Position numbers and translations under genes: made by a program
Part shown: in pieces, positions 1 to 8,759 of the stretch
Layout: the number at the start of each line of letters is the position of its first letter
Numbering within the stretch: position 1 is the first letter of the stretch
Notes under the pieces: generated by a model
Database searches by the model: none
What the model saw: only the letters and a program-made list of their open reading frames with translations
Told to the model about the DNA's origin: nothing
NCBI RefSeq assembly: GCF_003062295.1
Contig: NZ_PYCN01000001.1
Location: forward strand, 144,001-208,000
Direction: 5' to 3'
DNA length: 64,000 nt
Source: Bradyrhizobium algeriense
GTDB lineage: Bacteria; Pseudomonadota; Alphaproteobacteria; Rhizobiales; Xanthobacteraceae

Positions 1-637
1 CGGACTCGCCGGTGACAGTGTATTCAACGTGACGCGCGCTGCCGGTGCCGCTGGCCATAACCTCGCCACTGGCAATGCCGATGTGCACGCCAATAGGGCG
101 GCCGAGATCGGCCGCGACCAGGGGCATGCGGCTTCCGATATCGAGGGCAGCCCGGACGCATCGCTCAGGGTCGTTGCCATATGCCACCGGGGCACCGAAG
201 ACCGCCATCACGCAATCACCGATGTGCTTGTCAACAGTCCCGCCGTGATCGACGACGCTTGCGTCGGCAAGATCGAAGAAGCTTCCAAGCAGGGCGTGGA
301 CTTCCTCAGCGTCGAGTTCGTCGGAGAGCTTCGTGTAGCCGGCGATGTCAGCGAACAGCACTGTCACCTGCCGCCTCTCAGCCTCCGGCAGCGGCGAAGC
401 CCGCCCCGATATCGAGGCCGGAGCGCTCGGAGCAGGAGGAGGCGTCGACGTCGTCCCGTCACGCAACTCCGCGATCGCAGTAAGCAGTTTGCGGCGATGG
501 CCGACCGAGGTGACGCCAATACCGATCAGATCGTCGGCGGTCAGGCGGGCAAGGACAGCGGCGTCAATGTCGTTCTCGCGGAACGCCTTCTCGTATTGCC
601 CCAGCCCCAGACCGTGCAGCCAAGCCGCAACGTTCAT
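1..637 (-). CDS. SAM-domain class III adenylate/guanylate cyclase, 3' end outside window
   Basis: Read on the minus strand from ATG at 637, preceded by AGGAGG at good spacing; 212 residues are visible and the frame stays open to base 1. Residues 1-58 look like a SAM domain (WLHGLGLGQYEKAF, then DLIGIGV). After a Pro/Ser/Ala linker (about 61-85) a class III nucleotide cyclase domain starts at RRQVTVLFADIAGYT, with the first metal Asp at 97 and the second in KHIGDCVMAVFG at 141. The family makes cAMP or cGMP, and proteins of this layout often continue into an ATPase and TPR region, which cannot be seen here. The upstream region holds tandem repeats with a CRP-like palindrome. The substrate (ATP or GTP) cannot be decided from this part. 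Confidence 0.88.
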   Translation of the reverse strand, partial: MNVAAWLHGLGLGQYEKAFRENDIDAAVLARLTADDLIGIGVTSVGHRRKLLTAIAELRDGTTSTPPPAPSAPASISGRASPLPEAERRQVTVLFADIAGYTKLSDELDAEEVHALLGSFFDLADASVVDHGGTVDKHIGDCVMAVFGAPVAYGNDPERCVRAALDIGSRMPLVAADLGRPIGVHIGIASGEVMASGTGSARHVEYTVTGES

Positions 638-691
638 GGGTGCCTCCTGGTCAGATTCTTCGGCAGAGCACCAGGACCCTCAGTCTACCTC

Positions 692-739
692 AATTCACAA
701 CAGGCGCTGTGATCAAATTCACAACAGGCGCTGTGAAAT
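692..739. repeat. Two 24-bp tandem repeats upstream of the cyclase gene
   Basis: Two units, 692-715 and 716-739, are identical over their first 21 bases and differ only at the end. Each carries TCACA-N8-TGTGA. A shorter related stretch, AACAGGCGCT, occurs again near 809-818. The repeats lie 55-102 bases upstream of the cyclase start. Confidence 0.85.
708..723. promoter_or_regulatory. CRP-like palindrome TGTGA-N6-TCACA
   Basis: TGTGATCAAATTCACA spans the junction of the two tandem repeats. Both half-sites match the classical cAMP receptor protein consensus with the correct 6-base spacer. It lies 71 bases upstream of the start of a nucleotide cyclase gene, which makes feedback control by a CRP/FNR-family protein plausible. 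Binding is inferred only from the motif. Confidence 0.5.
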
Positions 740-816
740 GTCAGCGCACACGAGGGCGTGAAGGTGTAGCCGATGGTATCTGAAGGCGGTGTCGCTGCGC
801 GCTGAAAGAACAGGCG

Positions 817-1248
817 CTATTCAGCACTTCGGGTGAATGTGTCTCGAGTGCAGACTGAGTCCTGCGCGTCTGGGTTAACATTTATCGAATATTTGTGACC
901 GTCCTGACAGCCAATGCTCCAGTTATCGACCCCGGATTCAGTACCGCCTTGATACCTGGTCCGAACAACAACATCGCAAACCTGCTTTCTATTCTTCAGA
1001 ACGACGGTCCAGAAAGCTAAATGCTGCCCCCGATTCAGTGCAAGTAGCCTCGTCGTCGTTTGGTTGGCGGCGTGGGACCTTTTGAAAGGCTCAGGAGCTA
1101 GGGCCCTGGATGACAGGCCGGTAGTTGAAGTCGTGGCATTCGCCTTTTTTAACTGCACATCAGCATCCAGAACAAACCAGGCCACTAGCGATATGACGAC
1201 GAAGCTCGCGGCAGCCGCCAAAGAAAAAATAAATGACCGCTTCAACAT
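817..1248 (-). CDS. Membrane-anchored hypothetical protein with Cys-containing C-terminal domain
   Basis: 143 residues. I chose ATG 1248 because GGGAGAAGAG lies just upstream; an in-frame ATG at 1284 has no such site. Residues 3-26 form one hydrophobic segment after MLKR, so this is a signal anchor or uncleaved signal peptide. The C-terminal half has a compact, well-formed sequence with three cysteines (QVCDVV, SIGCQDG, SVCTRD), probably periplasmic. I do not recognise the family. It stands alone between the cyclase promoter region and a 600-base gap, downstream of the threonine ammonia-lyase gene on the same strand. Confidence 0.7.
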   Translation of the reverse strand: MLKRSFIFSLAAAASFVVISLVAWFVLDADVQLKKANATTSTTGLSSRALAPEPFKRSHAANQTTTRLLALNRGQHLAFWTVVLKNRKQVCDVVVRTRYQGGTESGVDNWSIGCQDGHKYSINVNPDAQDSVCTRDTFTRSAE

Positions 1249-1848
1249 GTCTCTTCTCCCGGTAATCGAGACATTGGCGGCCATCGCAGTCGCAAGGCCG
1301 CTTTAAATCTGAGAATTGAAGTACTTCGCGCACGATGCCGATAGCTGCAATCCGCGGCGTACCGGCCCCGAAACCTCGATGGTAGCTCGCCGAAGCTATC
1401 GCACCAGCGGCAAAGGATTCAGGCAGCGGCACCTGACGTGTCGCGAAAAGATGAAGGTAGGGCTGACTGGATACATTAGGAACCGTGTCAGCTCGGCTCA
1501 AGCCGTGCCTGTCATTGAGCGCAGCGAATAGCGTACGCCGAGATGCGTAACCTAGCATTCGATCACGCGACGGATCGACGGGCAAAACCTGATCTCGTTA
1601 AGGGCAAAGTCAATTCACGAATTCTAAACGCGCGGAGGTTTAACCCCGACTCATGGCTAACTAACGGAGGTGCGGCTCGTTGTTGGCGCCGCTCTCGATC
1701 CATCGGGTTATCAGTGATACAGCGCGCGCTCGTTCCCCAAGCAGGCGTCCACCGGTCACTTTGAATGCACGGGTCAGCGCCCGGGCATTTTTTCTTGACG
1801 CGGTTTTCTTTACGCGAACCGGTATCTGCTTCGCTCGAAATGCTGCGC
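1249..1848. other. 600-base stretch without a convincing gene
   Basis: Both strands carry only short overlapping frames with no good ribosome binding site or family signature. The right end (about 1786-1844) resembles a dispersed intergenic element and is listed separately. The rest shows nothing I can name. Confidence 0.55.
1786..1844. repeat. Dispersed intergenic element at the 3' end of ilvA
   Basis: The T-run followed by CTTGACGCGGTTTTC and TACGCGAACCGGTATC resembles a stretch I know as common in Bradyrhizobium intergenic DNA. It abuts the stop codon of the threonine ammonia-lyase gene. No second copy was found in this window, so the call rests on recollection. Confidence 0.35.
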
Positions 1849-3114
1849 CTACCGCCGCCCCGGCAACCATGCGGTATAGCCGGCCTCGCCGAGCCGCTTC
1901 ATCACATCATCCAGATGCGCGCGGTCGCGTGTTTCGATCACGACTTCGAGCAGGGTGCCCTTGGCGGGCAGGTCGGAGAACGTGCGCTGATGCGAGACCT
2001 CGATGATGTTGGCGCCGGCTTCGGCCAATAGAGCCGAGACCGATGCCAGTTGCCCCGGCCTATCGACGATATCGATGGCAATCTGCGTCAGCCGCCCCTC
2101 GCGCGCGAGCTCTCGCGTCAGCACCGAGGCGATCAGCCGCGTATCGATGTTGCCGCCGGTGAGCACGAGGCCGACATTGCGTCCGGCAAACCGCGCCGGC
2201 GCGGCCAGCACCGCGGCGAGGCCCGCGGCGCCCGCGCCCTCGACCACCGTCTTTTCGATCGCGATCAGCATCGCCACCGCACGCTCGATCTGATCCTCGG
2301 TGACGAGAATGATGTCGTCGACGAGACGGCGGATGATTTCGGTGGTGATCCGGCCTGGGGTCTTGACGGCGATGCCTTCGGCAAGCGTGTCGCCGCGCAT
2401 CGGCAGGCTCTCGCCCTTGATGGCGTTGTACATCGAGGGATAGAGCTCGGCCTGCACGCCTATGATCTGCAACTCCGGCTTCAGCGATTTGGCTGCGACC
2501 GCCATGCCGGAAATCAGTCCGCCGCCGCCGATCGGAACGACCAACGTATCGAGCTGCGGTACCGAAGCGAGCATTTCGAGCGCGATGGTGCCCTGCCCCG
2601 CAATGATCAAGGGATCGTCATAGGGATGGATCATGGTGAGGTTTTTTGCCTTGCCATGCCCGCGCGCGAACTCGGCAGCCTCCTCCAGCGTCTTGCCGGA
2701 GATGATGATCTCCGCGCCATGACGCCTGGTGTTCTCGATCTTCACCATCGGGGTGCCTATCGGCATCACGATCGCGGCGGGAATGCCAAGCCTGTGTGCG
2801 TGATAGGCCACGCCCTGCGCATGATTGCCGGCCGACATCGCGATCACGCCGCGCTGTCGTTCGTCCGGCGACAGCGCCAGCAGCCGATTGAGCGCGCCGC
2901 GCTCCTTGAAGGTCGAGGTGAACTGCAGGTTCTCGAATTTGAGCCAGAGGTTGCAGCCGCAGATCCCGCTCAGCGTCCGGCTCTGGTCGCATTCAGTGAC
3001 CATGACGGAACCGCGAATCGCAGCCGCCGCTGATGTGACGTCGCCGGGCGTGACGGCAAGACCTGCTTCGGAAGCGTGCGGGTCTGGCGGAGCGTTTTTG
3101 GGAGCTTTCGGCAT
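1849..3114 (-). CDS. ilvA: Threonine ammonia-lyase (threonine dehydratase) with ACT domain
   Basis: 421 residues from ATG 3114; an in-frame ATG at 3204 would add 30 Arg-rich residues that do not look like the family. PLP-dependent fold type II enzyme that converts threonine to 2-oxobutanoate and ammonia, the entry to isoleucine synthesis. The PLP lysine is K70 in FTSTFKERGA, and the phosphate-binding glycine loop is PIGGGGLISG. The last ~75 residues form an ACT domain (DIVDRPGQLASVSALLAEAG), which suggests amino acid feedback. This single-ACT layout is the shorter form shared by biosynthetic and catabolic (TdcB-like) enzymes, so the exact role is less certain than the reaction. It is divergent from the response regulator gene. 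Confidence 0.93.
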   Translation of the reverse strand: MPKAPKNAPPDPHASEAGLAVTPGDVTSAAAAIRGSVMVTECDQSRTLSGICGCNLWLKFENLQFTSTFKERGALNRLLALSPDERQRGVIAMSAGNHAQGVAYHAHRLGIPAAIVMPIGTPMVKIENTRRHGAEIIISGKTLEEAAEFARGHGKAKNLTMIHPYDDPLIIAGQGTIALEMLASVPQLDTLVVPIGGGGLISGMAVAAKSLKPELQIIGVQAELYPSMYNAIKGESLPMRGDTLAEGIAVKTPGRITTEIIRRLVDDIILVTEDQIERAVAMLIAIEKTVVEGAGAAGLAAVLAAPARFAGRNVGLVLTGGNIDTRLIASVLTRELAREGRLTQIAIDIVDRPGQLASVSALLAEAGANIIEVSHQRTFSDLPAKGTLLEVVIETRDRAHLDDVMKRLGEAGYTAWLPGRR

Positions 3115-3277
3115 TTCGGTGGCCTCGTTGGGAGGCAACCGTATAAGCCTTTTCCGCCCGCCGTGCCTCCCCCGAATCTCGTAAAACTCCCGCCCCATGA
3201 ACATGGGTGTCGCAAAAAGCCGCCGCGGCGTTACACTTGGCCAAGGGCCGCAGGGACAGGCGGCCGGAGTTTTTCAG

Positions 3278-3955
3278 ATGAATTCATTGAACGATGAGCC
3301 GAAGGTGGAGGCCATCACGGTCGTGCTGGTCGAGGACGACGCGCCGACGCTTTGGCGGCTGCAGGACGCGCTGGCCAAGGCCGGGTATCAGGTCAGGGCC
3401 GCCGGCACGCTCACGGAAGCCCGCGCATGTCTCGCACAGGGTGCGCCAAGGGTGCTGCTGACCGATCTTCAATTGCCCGACGGCCACGGCGTCGACCTGA
3501 TCCGCGAAACACGGCAGCGCTTTCCCGACACCGAGATCATGGTGATCTCGATCCTCGGCGATGAGGAAAGCGTGATCTCCGCGATCACCGTCGGCGCGAC
3601 CGGCTATCTGCTCAAGGACGCCTTCCCGACCGACATCGCCGCCACCGTGCGCGACCTCGTCGCCGGGCATTCGCCGATCTCGGCCTCGATCGCGCGCTTC
3701 ATCGTGCGGCGGACCCAGAACACGCCCGAGCCGCCGCCCGGCCCTGCGCTCAACACCGCAAAGCTGACGCCGCGCGAGATCGACATCCTCTGGGGCATCG
3801 CCAAGGGTTTCAGCTACGCCGAGATCGCCAGCCATCTCGGCCTGTCGCGCCAGACCGTGCCCGGGCATATCAAGAACATCTATCGCAAGCTCGAGGTTCA
3901 TACCCGGGGCGAAGCGGTGTTCGAGGCGGTCCAGCAAGGCTTGATAAAGTTGTGA
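3278..3955 (+). CDS. NarL/LuxR-family response regulator
   Basis: 225 residues from ATG 3278 (GGAG about 9 bases upstream); an upstream in-frame ATG at 3197 would add 27 residues with no similarity to a receiver domain. The receiver domain has the acidic pocket VEDD and the phospho-acceptor D63 in LLTDLQLPD. The LuxR-type HTH covers about 163-225 (TPREIDILWGIAKGFSYAEIA). The recognition helix reads SRQTVPGHIKNIYRKL: Pro195-Gly196 replace the Lys-Val seen at the NarL DNA contact, so its target site is probably unusual. The stop overlaps the start of the kinase gene by 4 bases, so the two are translated together and form a cognate pair. Confidence 0.93.
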   Translation: MNSLNDEPKVEAITVVLVEDDAPTLWRLQDALAKAGYQVRAAGTLTEARACLAQGAPRVLLTDLQLPDGHGVDLIRETRQRFPDTEIMVISILGDEESVISAITVGATGYLLKDAFPTDIAATVRDLVAGHSPISASIARFIVRRTQNTPEPPPGPALNTAKLTPREIDILWGIAKGFSYAEIASHLGLSRQTVPGHIKNIYRKLEVHTRGEAVFEAVQQGLIKL

Positions 3956-5910
3956 ACGACCACGACGAGGACGCGACGGCGGAACAGCTGCCCGCCCGCG
4001 AACGGCGGCGGCTGCAGACGTCGCGCCTGATCCAGTATCTCCTGCTGCAGGCGGTGATCGCCGGCGCCTGCGTCCTGGCGCTGCTGCAGTCGCTTCCCGG
4101 ACCTCCCGCCCAGTATCAGGTCACGGCGTTCAACCTGACCGAAGCACGTGTCGAGCGCGCGGTGACGCTGCCGTATTTCTCCTCGTTGCGGAATGCGATG
4201 AACGATCCGCCCCGCTTCAGCGGACAATTCGTCCGCTCGGCCGGCGAAGCGCGGGCCTGGTCGGTGTTCCTGCCGCGCTTCACCAACGGCGTCGAAGTCA
4301 GCGTCAACGACGTGGTGATCCTCGACAGCCGGCGCGATCCCGCCGCCAACCGCCCCGACCGCAACACGCCGGCGATTGCGGTGATCCCGGCGTCGGTGCT
4401 GCGCGACGGTGACAACGCGATTGCAATCCGGCTGTTCATCTGGGGCCCGATTACCGGCTTCCTCGATCGCATCTGGGTCGGCCCGGACGAATTGTTGCGC
4501 CCGACCTATGATCTGAGAACTTTGATCTTTGTCACCCTGCCGGTGGTGTTCTCGTCCTGGCAGGCGATCCTCGCGGTCATTCTCGGCATCATGTGGGTGA
4601 TGCGGCGCCATGAGCCAGCCTATGGCGTTCTGGCCGCGGCAATGGCGGTGGGTGTCGGGCAGGCGTTCCTGCAAACGCCGATGGGCGAGACGCCGTTTTC
4701 GCGGCTCAACGTGATCCTGATTTCTTCAGCTCCGATTGAAAGCGGGCTGGTGCTGACATTTGCGCTGTTGTTCTCGGGCTGGAAATGGCAGCGCTACGGC
4801 TGGATCATTTTCATTCCCGGCGTGCTGCTGGCGCTAGCCGGACTGTTCGGAAATCAGGCGATGGTGCGCGCGCTGTTCCTGTATCTCGCCGTGCCGATGG
4901 TTGGCGTATCCCTTCTCATCATAGCTGTCGTAACCGCCCGCTCGATGCTGGAGCGGCGGAATGTCGCCAGCCTCCTGCTCGGCTGCGCGGTCACGATCAT
5001 GCTGACCTGCTGGGTTGTCGACCTGCTCTCGGTATTTCAGATGATGCCCAATCGCATCTTCACCGCGCGGCTGTCCTATTCGGCGATGCTGGTGGCGATC
5101 GGCGCGGGCCTGACCTGGCGGTTCGCCCGGGCGCTGAACGAGGTCGACGGATTTGCCGGCCGCCTCGTTACCCAGGTGCGCGAGGCGGAAGAGAAACTGA
5201 AGGCCAGCTTCGCCCGCGAGGAGGAGCGCGCCCGCGTCGCGGCGCTGGCGCGGGAGCGCACGCGGCTGATGCGCGACCTGCATGACGGGCTCGGCGGCCA
5301 GCTCGTCAGCATCGTGGCCTTGAGCGAGCGCGGTAATGGCAGCGCGGGAATCGGCGATGCGGCGCGCGCGGCGCTGAAGGATCTGCGTCTCGTCATCGAT
5401 TCGATGGACGACATCGGCGGCGATCTGATGCTGGCGCTGGGCTCGTGGCGCGAACGCGCCACGGCGCAGCTGCGTCCGCACGACATCGCGCTCGACTGGC
5501 GCGCGGTCACGGCGCAAGGCCTGCCGGTGCATCCCGAACTGCGGCCGTGGCATGTGATCCAGATCGTGCGGCTGCTGGATGAGGCCGTGACCAATGCGGT
5601 CAAGCATGCCAATGCGCGGCGTATCACGGTAAGAATCGAGACGCTCGCAGGCGCCGATGGCCTCGACCGCGGCTGCATCACCATCGAGGACGACGGCCAG
5701 GGTTTTGAGATCACATCGAATGGTGCGGCGGCAGGCGCGATAAAAGCGGCGCGCGGCTTGCGCAACATGCGAAGCCGCGCTGCGCGCTGTGGCGCGGAGC
5801 TGGAACTGAGCTCCTGCGCCCAAGAGACTGATCAAGGGAGCCATCAAGGCACGCGCGTGAGACTGACATTGCCTCACCGCTTTCCCGACAGCGACGGCGT
5901 TGCTGGTTAG
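3952..5910 (+). CDS. Membrane sensor histidine kinase, HisKA_3/NarX type with 7TM-like sensor
   Basis: 652 residues starting at GTG 3952 inside the response regulator stop (GTGA overlap). There is one membrane segment at about 23-45, an exported domain of about 130 residues, then a run of hydrophobic helices from about 185 to 395. This order resembles 7TMR-DISM sensors. The cytoplasmic part has a coiled-coil-like stretch, the phospho-acceptor H444 in RDLHDGLGGQLVSI, and an ATPase domain with the N-box DEAVTNAVKHAN (from 543) and the G-box EDDGQGFE. It phosphorylates the upstream-encoded NarL-type regulator. The signal is unknown; the exported domain may bind a carbohydrate or other small ligand. 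Confidence 0.92.
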   Translation: MNDHDEDATAEQLPARERRRLQTSRLIQYLLLQAVIAGACVLALLQSLPGPPAQYQVTAFNLTEARVERAVTLPYFSSLRNAMNDPPRFSGQFVRSAGEARAWSVFLPRFTNGVEVSVNDVVILDSRRDPAANRPDRNTPAIAVIPASVLRDGDNAIAIRLFIWGPITGFLDRIWVGPDELLRPTYDLRTLIFVTLPVVFSSWQAILAVILGIMWVMRRHEPAYGVLAAAMAVGVGQAFLQTPMGETPFSRLNVILISSAPIESGLVLTFALLFSGWKWQRYGWIIFIPGVLLALAGLFGNQAMVRALFLYLAVPMVGVSLLIIAVVTARSMLERRNVASLLLGCAVTIMLTCWVVDLLSVFQMMPNRIFTARLSYSAMLVAIGAGLTWRFARALNEVDGFAGRLVTQVREAEEKLKASFAREEERARVAALARERTRLMRDLHDGLGGQLVSIVALSERGNGSAGIGDAARAALKDLRLVIDSMDDIGGDLMLALGSWRERATAQLRPHDIALDWRAVTAQGLPVHPELRPWHVIQIVRLLDEAVTNAVKHANARRITVRIETLAGADGLDRGCITIEDDGQGFEITSNGAAAGAIKAARGLRNMRSRAARCGAELELSSCAQETDQGSHQGTRVRLTLPHRFPDSDGVAG

Positions 5911-5919
5911 CTTTTTACC

Positions 5920-6210
5920 TCAGCGACGGCCGACGCGATTGACCGGGCCACCGCGGTTCATGGGGGTGCCGGCACGAACGCCGACGCCGGGAGCACCGAC
6001 GCCGACACGGGCGACGCCGACGACCGGTGTAGCGACCACCGCTGCCGCAACCGGCGTCGGCCGCACCACGCAACCCTTCGGCACGCCGACCGTCTTGCAG
6101 TAAACCACCGCGGCCTGGGCCGAACCCACACCGCCCGGCGCGAACGAAGCCACGGCCGAGAACGCCGCAAGCGTCAGACCAGCGCTCAGCCAACCTGTCT
6201 TCTTCAACAT
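5920..6210 (-). CDS. Small exported Val/Gly/Pro-rich protein
   Basis: 96 residues from ATG 6210 with GGAGAT upstream. A clear signal peptide (MLKKTGWLSAGLTLAAFSAV, then SAQA) is followed by a short part with two cysteines (VYCKTVGVPKGCVV) and a low-complexity tail rich in Val, Gly, Pro and Arg. I do not recognise the family; such small secreted proteins are common in Bradyrhizobium. It converges with the kinase gene, leaving 9 bases between the stops. Confidence 0.75.
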   Translation of the reverse strand: MLKKTGWLSAGLTLAAFSAVASFAPGGVGSAQAAVVYCKTVGVPKGCVVRPTPVAAAVVATPVVGVARVGVGAPGVGVRAGTPMNRGGPVNRVGRR

Positions 6211-6450
6211 GTGTCATCTCCGAAAATTGGGCGTGCAGCTCTTTGCGATGTGCCGATCGGTCACCGCAGCCGACGCGAGATGTACATGGTCCATCGATGC
6301 GCGCGGCAACATCCCATGAAAATGGTGTGAGCGTGCGCGCGGAAGTTGCAGGCCGATTTCCGACGCCATGAACATGGCATGGACCAGGGGCGCAACCTCG
6401 ACGAGCTTCCGCGCGCTTTCAACCCTCAGATTCCCGTCGAAAGGTGATTC

Positions 6451-6696
6451 ATGATGAAATCAATCCACGTCCCTGCCACAGCAGTCGCCGCGCTGATCCT
6501 GTCGCTCGCCGCCGGCTCGCTGGCTCAAGCGCAATCCGGACCCACCCCGCAGGAGCAGATGGCCTGCCGCTCGGATGCCGGAAAATTCTGCGCCGAACAT
6601 ATCGGCAAGCCGCCGCAGATGAATGCATGCCTGAAGGCGAACAAGGCTCAGCTGTCGGATGGCTGCCGCAAGGTGGTGGAATCGCGCGGCGGGTAA
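6451..6696 (+). CDS. Small secreted cysteine-containing protein
   Basis: 81 residues. The start is ATG 6451 or the next codon, ATG 6454, with AAAGGTG upstream. A signal peptide ends near AQAQS; the mature ~55 residues have three cysteines (MACRSDAGKFC, MNACLKAN) and a fourth in DGCRKVV. The pattern CRxDAxxFC with a later CLxxN and DxC is the cysteine-rich-repeat type of small periplasmic protein found in rhizobia. The function is unknown. The 240 bases upstream hold no gene. Confidence 0.8.
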   Translation: MMKSIHVPATAVAALILSLAAGSLAQAQSGPTPQEQMACRSDAGKFCAEHIGKPPQMNACLKANKAQLSDGCRKVVESRGG

Positions 6697-6732
6697 CGCC
6701 GCATCTGGAAAAGTCGTCACCGGGGAAAAGAT

Positions 6733-7407
6733 TCAGTCATCCTGATCGAACAGCCGGATCCTCGGCATTTCGCCTCTCGCCGGCGCGGCGAACATCTCTC
6801 TCGGTTCGCCTTCTTCCCGGATCCTGATCCGCCGCGGCTCGGTCACTTCGCGTACGCTCCCTTCGACCGCCTCGAGCTCCTGCTCGCGCGGTTGCTGGAA
6901 GCGGCGCTTGTCGGCCCAGCGCTGGCGCCGCTCGGCGCGCCGCTTTTCGGCGTCCGCGCGTTTGATGTCGGCATCGCGGTTCCTGGCGAGGGCGTCGCGA
7001 GGCGCGGCGGTCTTTTCGTCGGCCTGTTCGGCAGGTTTTGCAGGTTGCGGCGGCGATTGGACGGGCTGCGCGGCCACTACGTTATCGGCCGCCTTCTCTT
7101 CGGCGCGCGCGTTATTGGCTGATGGCGCTGCGGCCTCTGTTTGCTGCTGCGGCTGTGGCGTTTGCTGCTGTGGCTGTTCCTGTGGCGGCGCGGAAGCGGT
7201 ATTCGTCGTCGCCGCGACATGCGGCACCGGCTCCACTGGCGCCGTCGAAACGTGAATCGGCTCCGCCGACATCCTGCGTTCCAGCTTGGACACCGTCTGC
7301 AAGGGCGGGCTGGTAATGTTGGCAGCCAGATAGCCACCGCCGAGACCGGCGGCGACTGCCACGATCACGGTTCCCGCGCCGGCAAAGTAAGCCGTCGATA
7401 TCCGCAT
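6733..7407 (-). CDS. Membrane-anchored Pro/Gln/Ala- and charge-rich hypothetical protein
   Basis: 224 residues. An N-terminal hydrophobic helix (about 6-28, GTVIVAVAAGLGGGYLA) anchors the protein. The central part is low complexity, rich in Pro, Gln and Ala. It is followed by a strongly charged stretch rich in Arg, Glu and Lys (RRAERRQRWADKRR) and an acidic end. No enzyme motif is visible. The flexible linker suggests a domain reaching into the periplasm, but nothing identifies a partner. The next gene on the same strand encodes a protein of similar design. Confidence 0.7.
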   Translation of the reverse strand: MRISTAYFAGAGTVIVAVAAGLGGGYLAANITSPPLQTVSKLERRMSAEPIHVSTAPVEPVPHVAATTNTASAPPQEQPQQQTPQPQQQTEAAAPSANNARAEEKAADNVVAAQPVQSPPQPAKPAEQADEKTAAPRDALARNRDADIKRADAEKRRAERRQRWADKRRFQQPREQELEAVEGSVREVTEPRRIRIREEGEPREMFAAPARGEMPRIRLFDQDD

Positions 7408-7516
7408 GGTTCGGCTCCCTCAATCCACGCGGGCAACGCGTGGCATGGGCCGATGTTCCTGCACGGCAGCGTGAGGGAATCGGAACCGGCGGCGCTGCAA
7501 TCGCAGCGTTCTCCGC

Positions 7517-8242
7517 TCAAATCATCGCGGCGACTTTTTCCAGGCCGATGATGCGGGCGAGCGAGCGGACTTCGCTCTTCTGGTCTTCACGCAACTGGAA
7601 CAGCAGCGGCATCGCCGCCGATTTCAACTGCTGGACTTCGGCGGATTCGGGATCGATCGGCACGCCCGCAGCGGTCGGGTTGGCCTGCCGGCCCGCATGA
7701 ATCTTGCGGGCGACGGCGCGCAGCGCGCTCTCCACCGGCGGCCAGTAGGATTCCTGCGACGCGGACAGTTTCAGGCGATCCTTGATTCCGGCGATCTGGA
7801 CGTCGCTCAGGAGCGCATAGTTCTTCTGGGGTTGCGGCTGCGGCTTGGCAACAGCCTTGGGCTTCGGCGGCGCCACAGGCGATGATGCGGCGGGCGCCAT
7901 CGGCGCGGCAGGCGCGACTTCCTTCGGCAGCCCGATATCGGCGGGGCCGGTCGAGGCATAGGCCTGGCGCAACGAATCGCTCAGCGCCGCGGTGGTCTGC
8001 GGCGGCTCATAGGCGGCCGCCGCATAGCTCACGACAGCCAGCCGGTCCTTCTTGTTTTCCTTGTTCGACACCGGCGTCTGGACAGAAGCAGGCGTCTGGG
8101 CGGTAGCAACATAAGCAGACGCCAGTTGAGGCAGCGCCGCAGGTATGCTGTCGCGGCCGAGAATGGCGGTGGCGGCAGCGCCGACCACGAGAAAGCAGAT
8201 CAGCGCGACGATGGTCATGGTTTTGGTCAAAAAGGTCTCCAT
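7517..8242 (-). CDS. Membrane-anchored protein with Spy/LTxxQ-like C-terminus
   Basis: 241 residues from ATG 8242; a TTG at 8284 would add 14 polar residues before the membrane helix and is less likely. The hydrophobic helix lies near residues 5-27 (MTIVALICFLVVGAAATAIL). After a Pro/Ala/Lys-rich linker the last ~95 residues are helical and contain the pattern LSDVQIAGIKDRLKLSASQESYW, like the periplasmic LTxxQ/Spy-CpxP helical family. A chaperone-like or stress role is possible but is inferred only from this weak likeness. It is probably linked to the neighbouring anchored protein on the same strand. Confidence 0.72.
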   Translation of the reverse strand: METFLTKTMTIVALICFLVVGAAATAILGRDSIPAALPQLASAYVATAQTPASVQTPVSNKENKKDRLAVVSYAAAAYEPPQTTAALSDSLRQAYASTGPADIGLPKEVAPAAPMAPAASSPVAPPKPKAVAKPQPQPQKNYALLSDVQIAGIKDRLKLSASQESYWPPVESALRAVARKIHAGRQANPTAAGVPIDPESAEVQQLKSAAMPLLFQLREDQKSEVRSLARIIGLEKVAAMI

Positions 8243-8359
8243 TGCCGCCGACGTTTGGCCCTTTTGCCGAAAACTGGATGACAATTGAGGCGTTACGATG
8301 CCAATCGGAGCCGTAACGCGATCAAAAAGCTGGGGAAATCGTCCCTAAACAGCCCGGAA

Positions 8360-8608
8360 TCAGGCCGCCGCGGCCAGTTCGTAGGCTTCCTGGATATCGG
8401 CCACGATATCGGACGCCTCCCACAGGGCGTCGGGCTCGATCGCCTGCAGGGTGACGGTCCAGTTGCTCTTGCGGCTGCGCGGCAGGCTGACGACCTCGAA
8501 TTCGATACCGCGGCACAGCGGATGCCGATCGAGCGCAAACATCACCCGCCGGGTGATCTCGTGGAGGGTCGCCGGGGTTTTGGCAGCAAGATATTGATCG
8601 AGATCCAT
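8360..8608 (-). CDS. Conserved-looking small cytoplasmic protein of unknown function
   Basis: 82 residues from ATG 8608, with GGGG about 7 bases upstream; an ATG at 8644 would add 12 Arg-rich residues. There is no signal peptide or membrane helix. The sequence has a balanced mixture of helix and strand (EITRRVMFALDRHPLCRGIE, then WTVTLQAIEPDAL), so it is likely a real folded protein. I do not recognise it. The base composition matches its neighbours. Confidence 0.65.
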   Translation of the reverse strand: MDLDQYLAAKTPATLHEITRRVMFALDRHPLCRGIEFEVVSLPRSRKSNWTVTLQAIEPDALWEASDIVADIQEAYELAAAA

Positions 8609-8759
8609 TCCTTTACCCCTTCGATTTGCCGTCCGGCCGGCCATGGCGGCCGACCATCCTCTGGGGCTATTGTTGGGGCCGATATGGTTAACGGCGCGTT
8701 AAGCCTCGCAAGGGCACGGGCCGGAACCTTTAGCGAACGGCGGAGCGGAACAGCCCGGC

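Noticed and set aside
29..712. 227-residue plus-strand frame at the window start
   Set aside because: The minus-strand frame encodes a clear SAM plus cyclase protein over the same bases.
1160..1585. Possible genes in the 600-base gap near 1.2-1.8 kb
   Set aside because: Overlapping frames on both strands, no ribosome binding site and no recognisable family.
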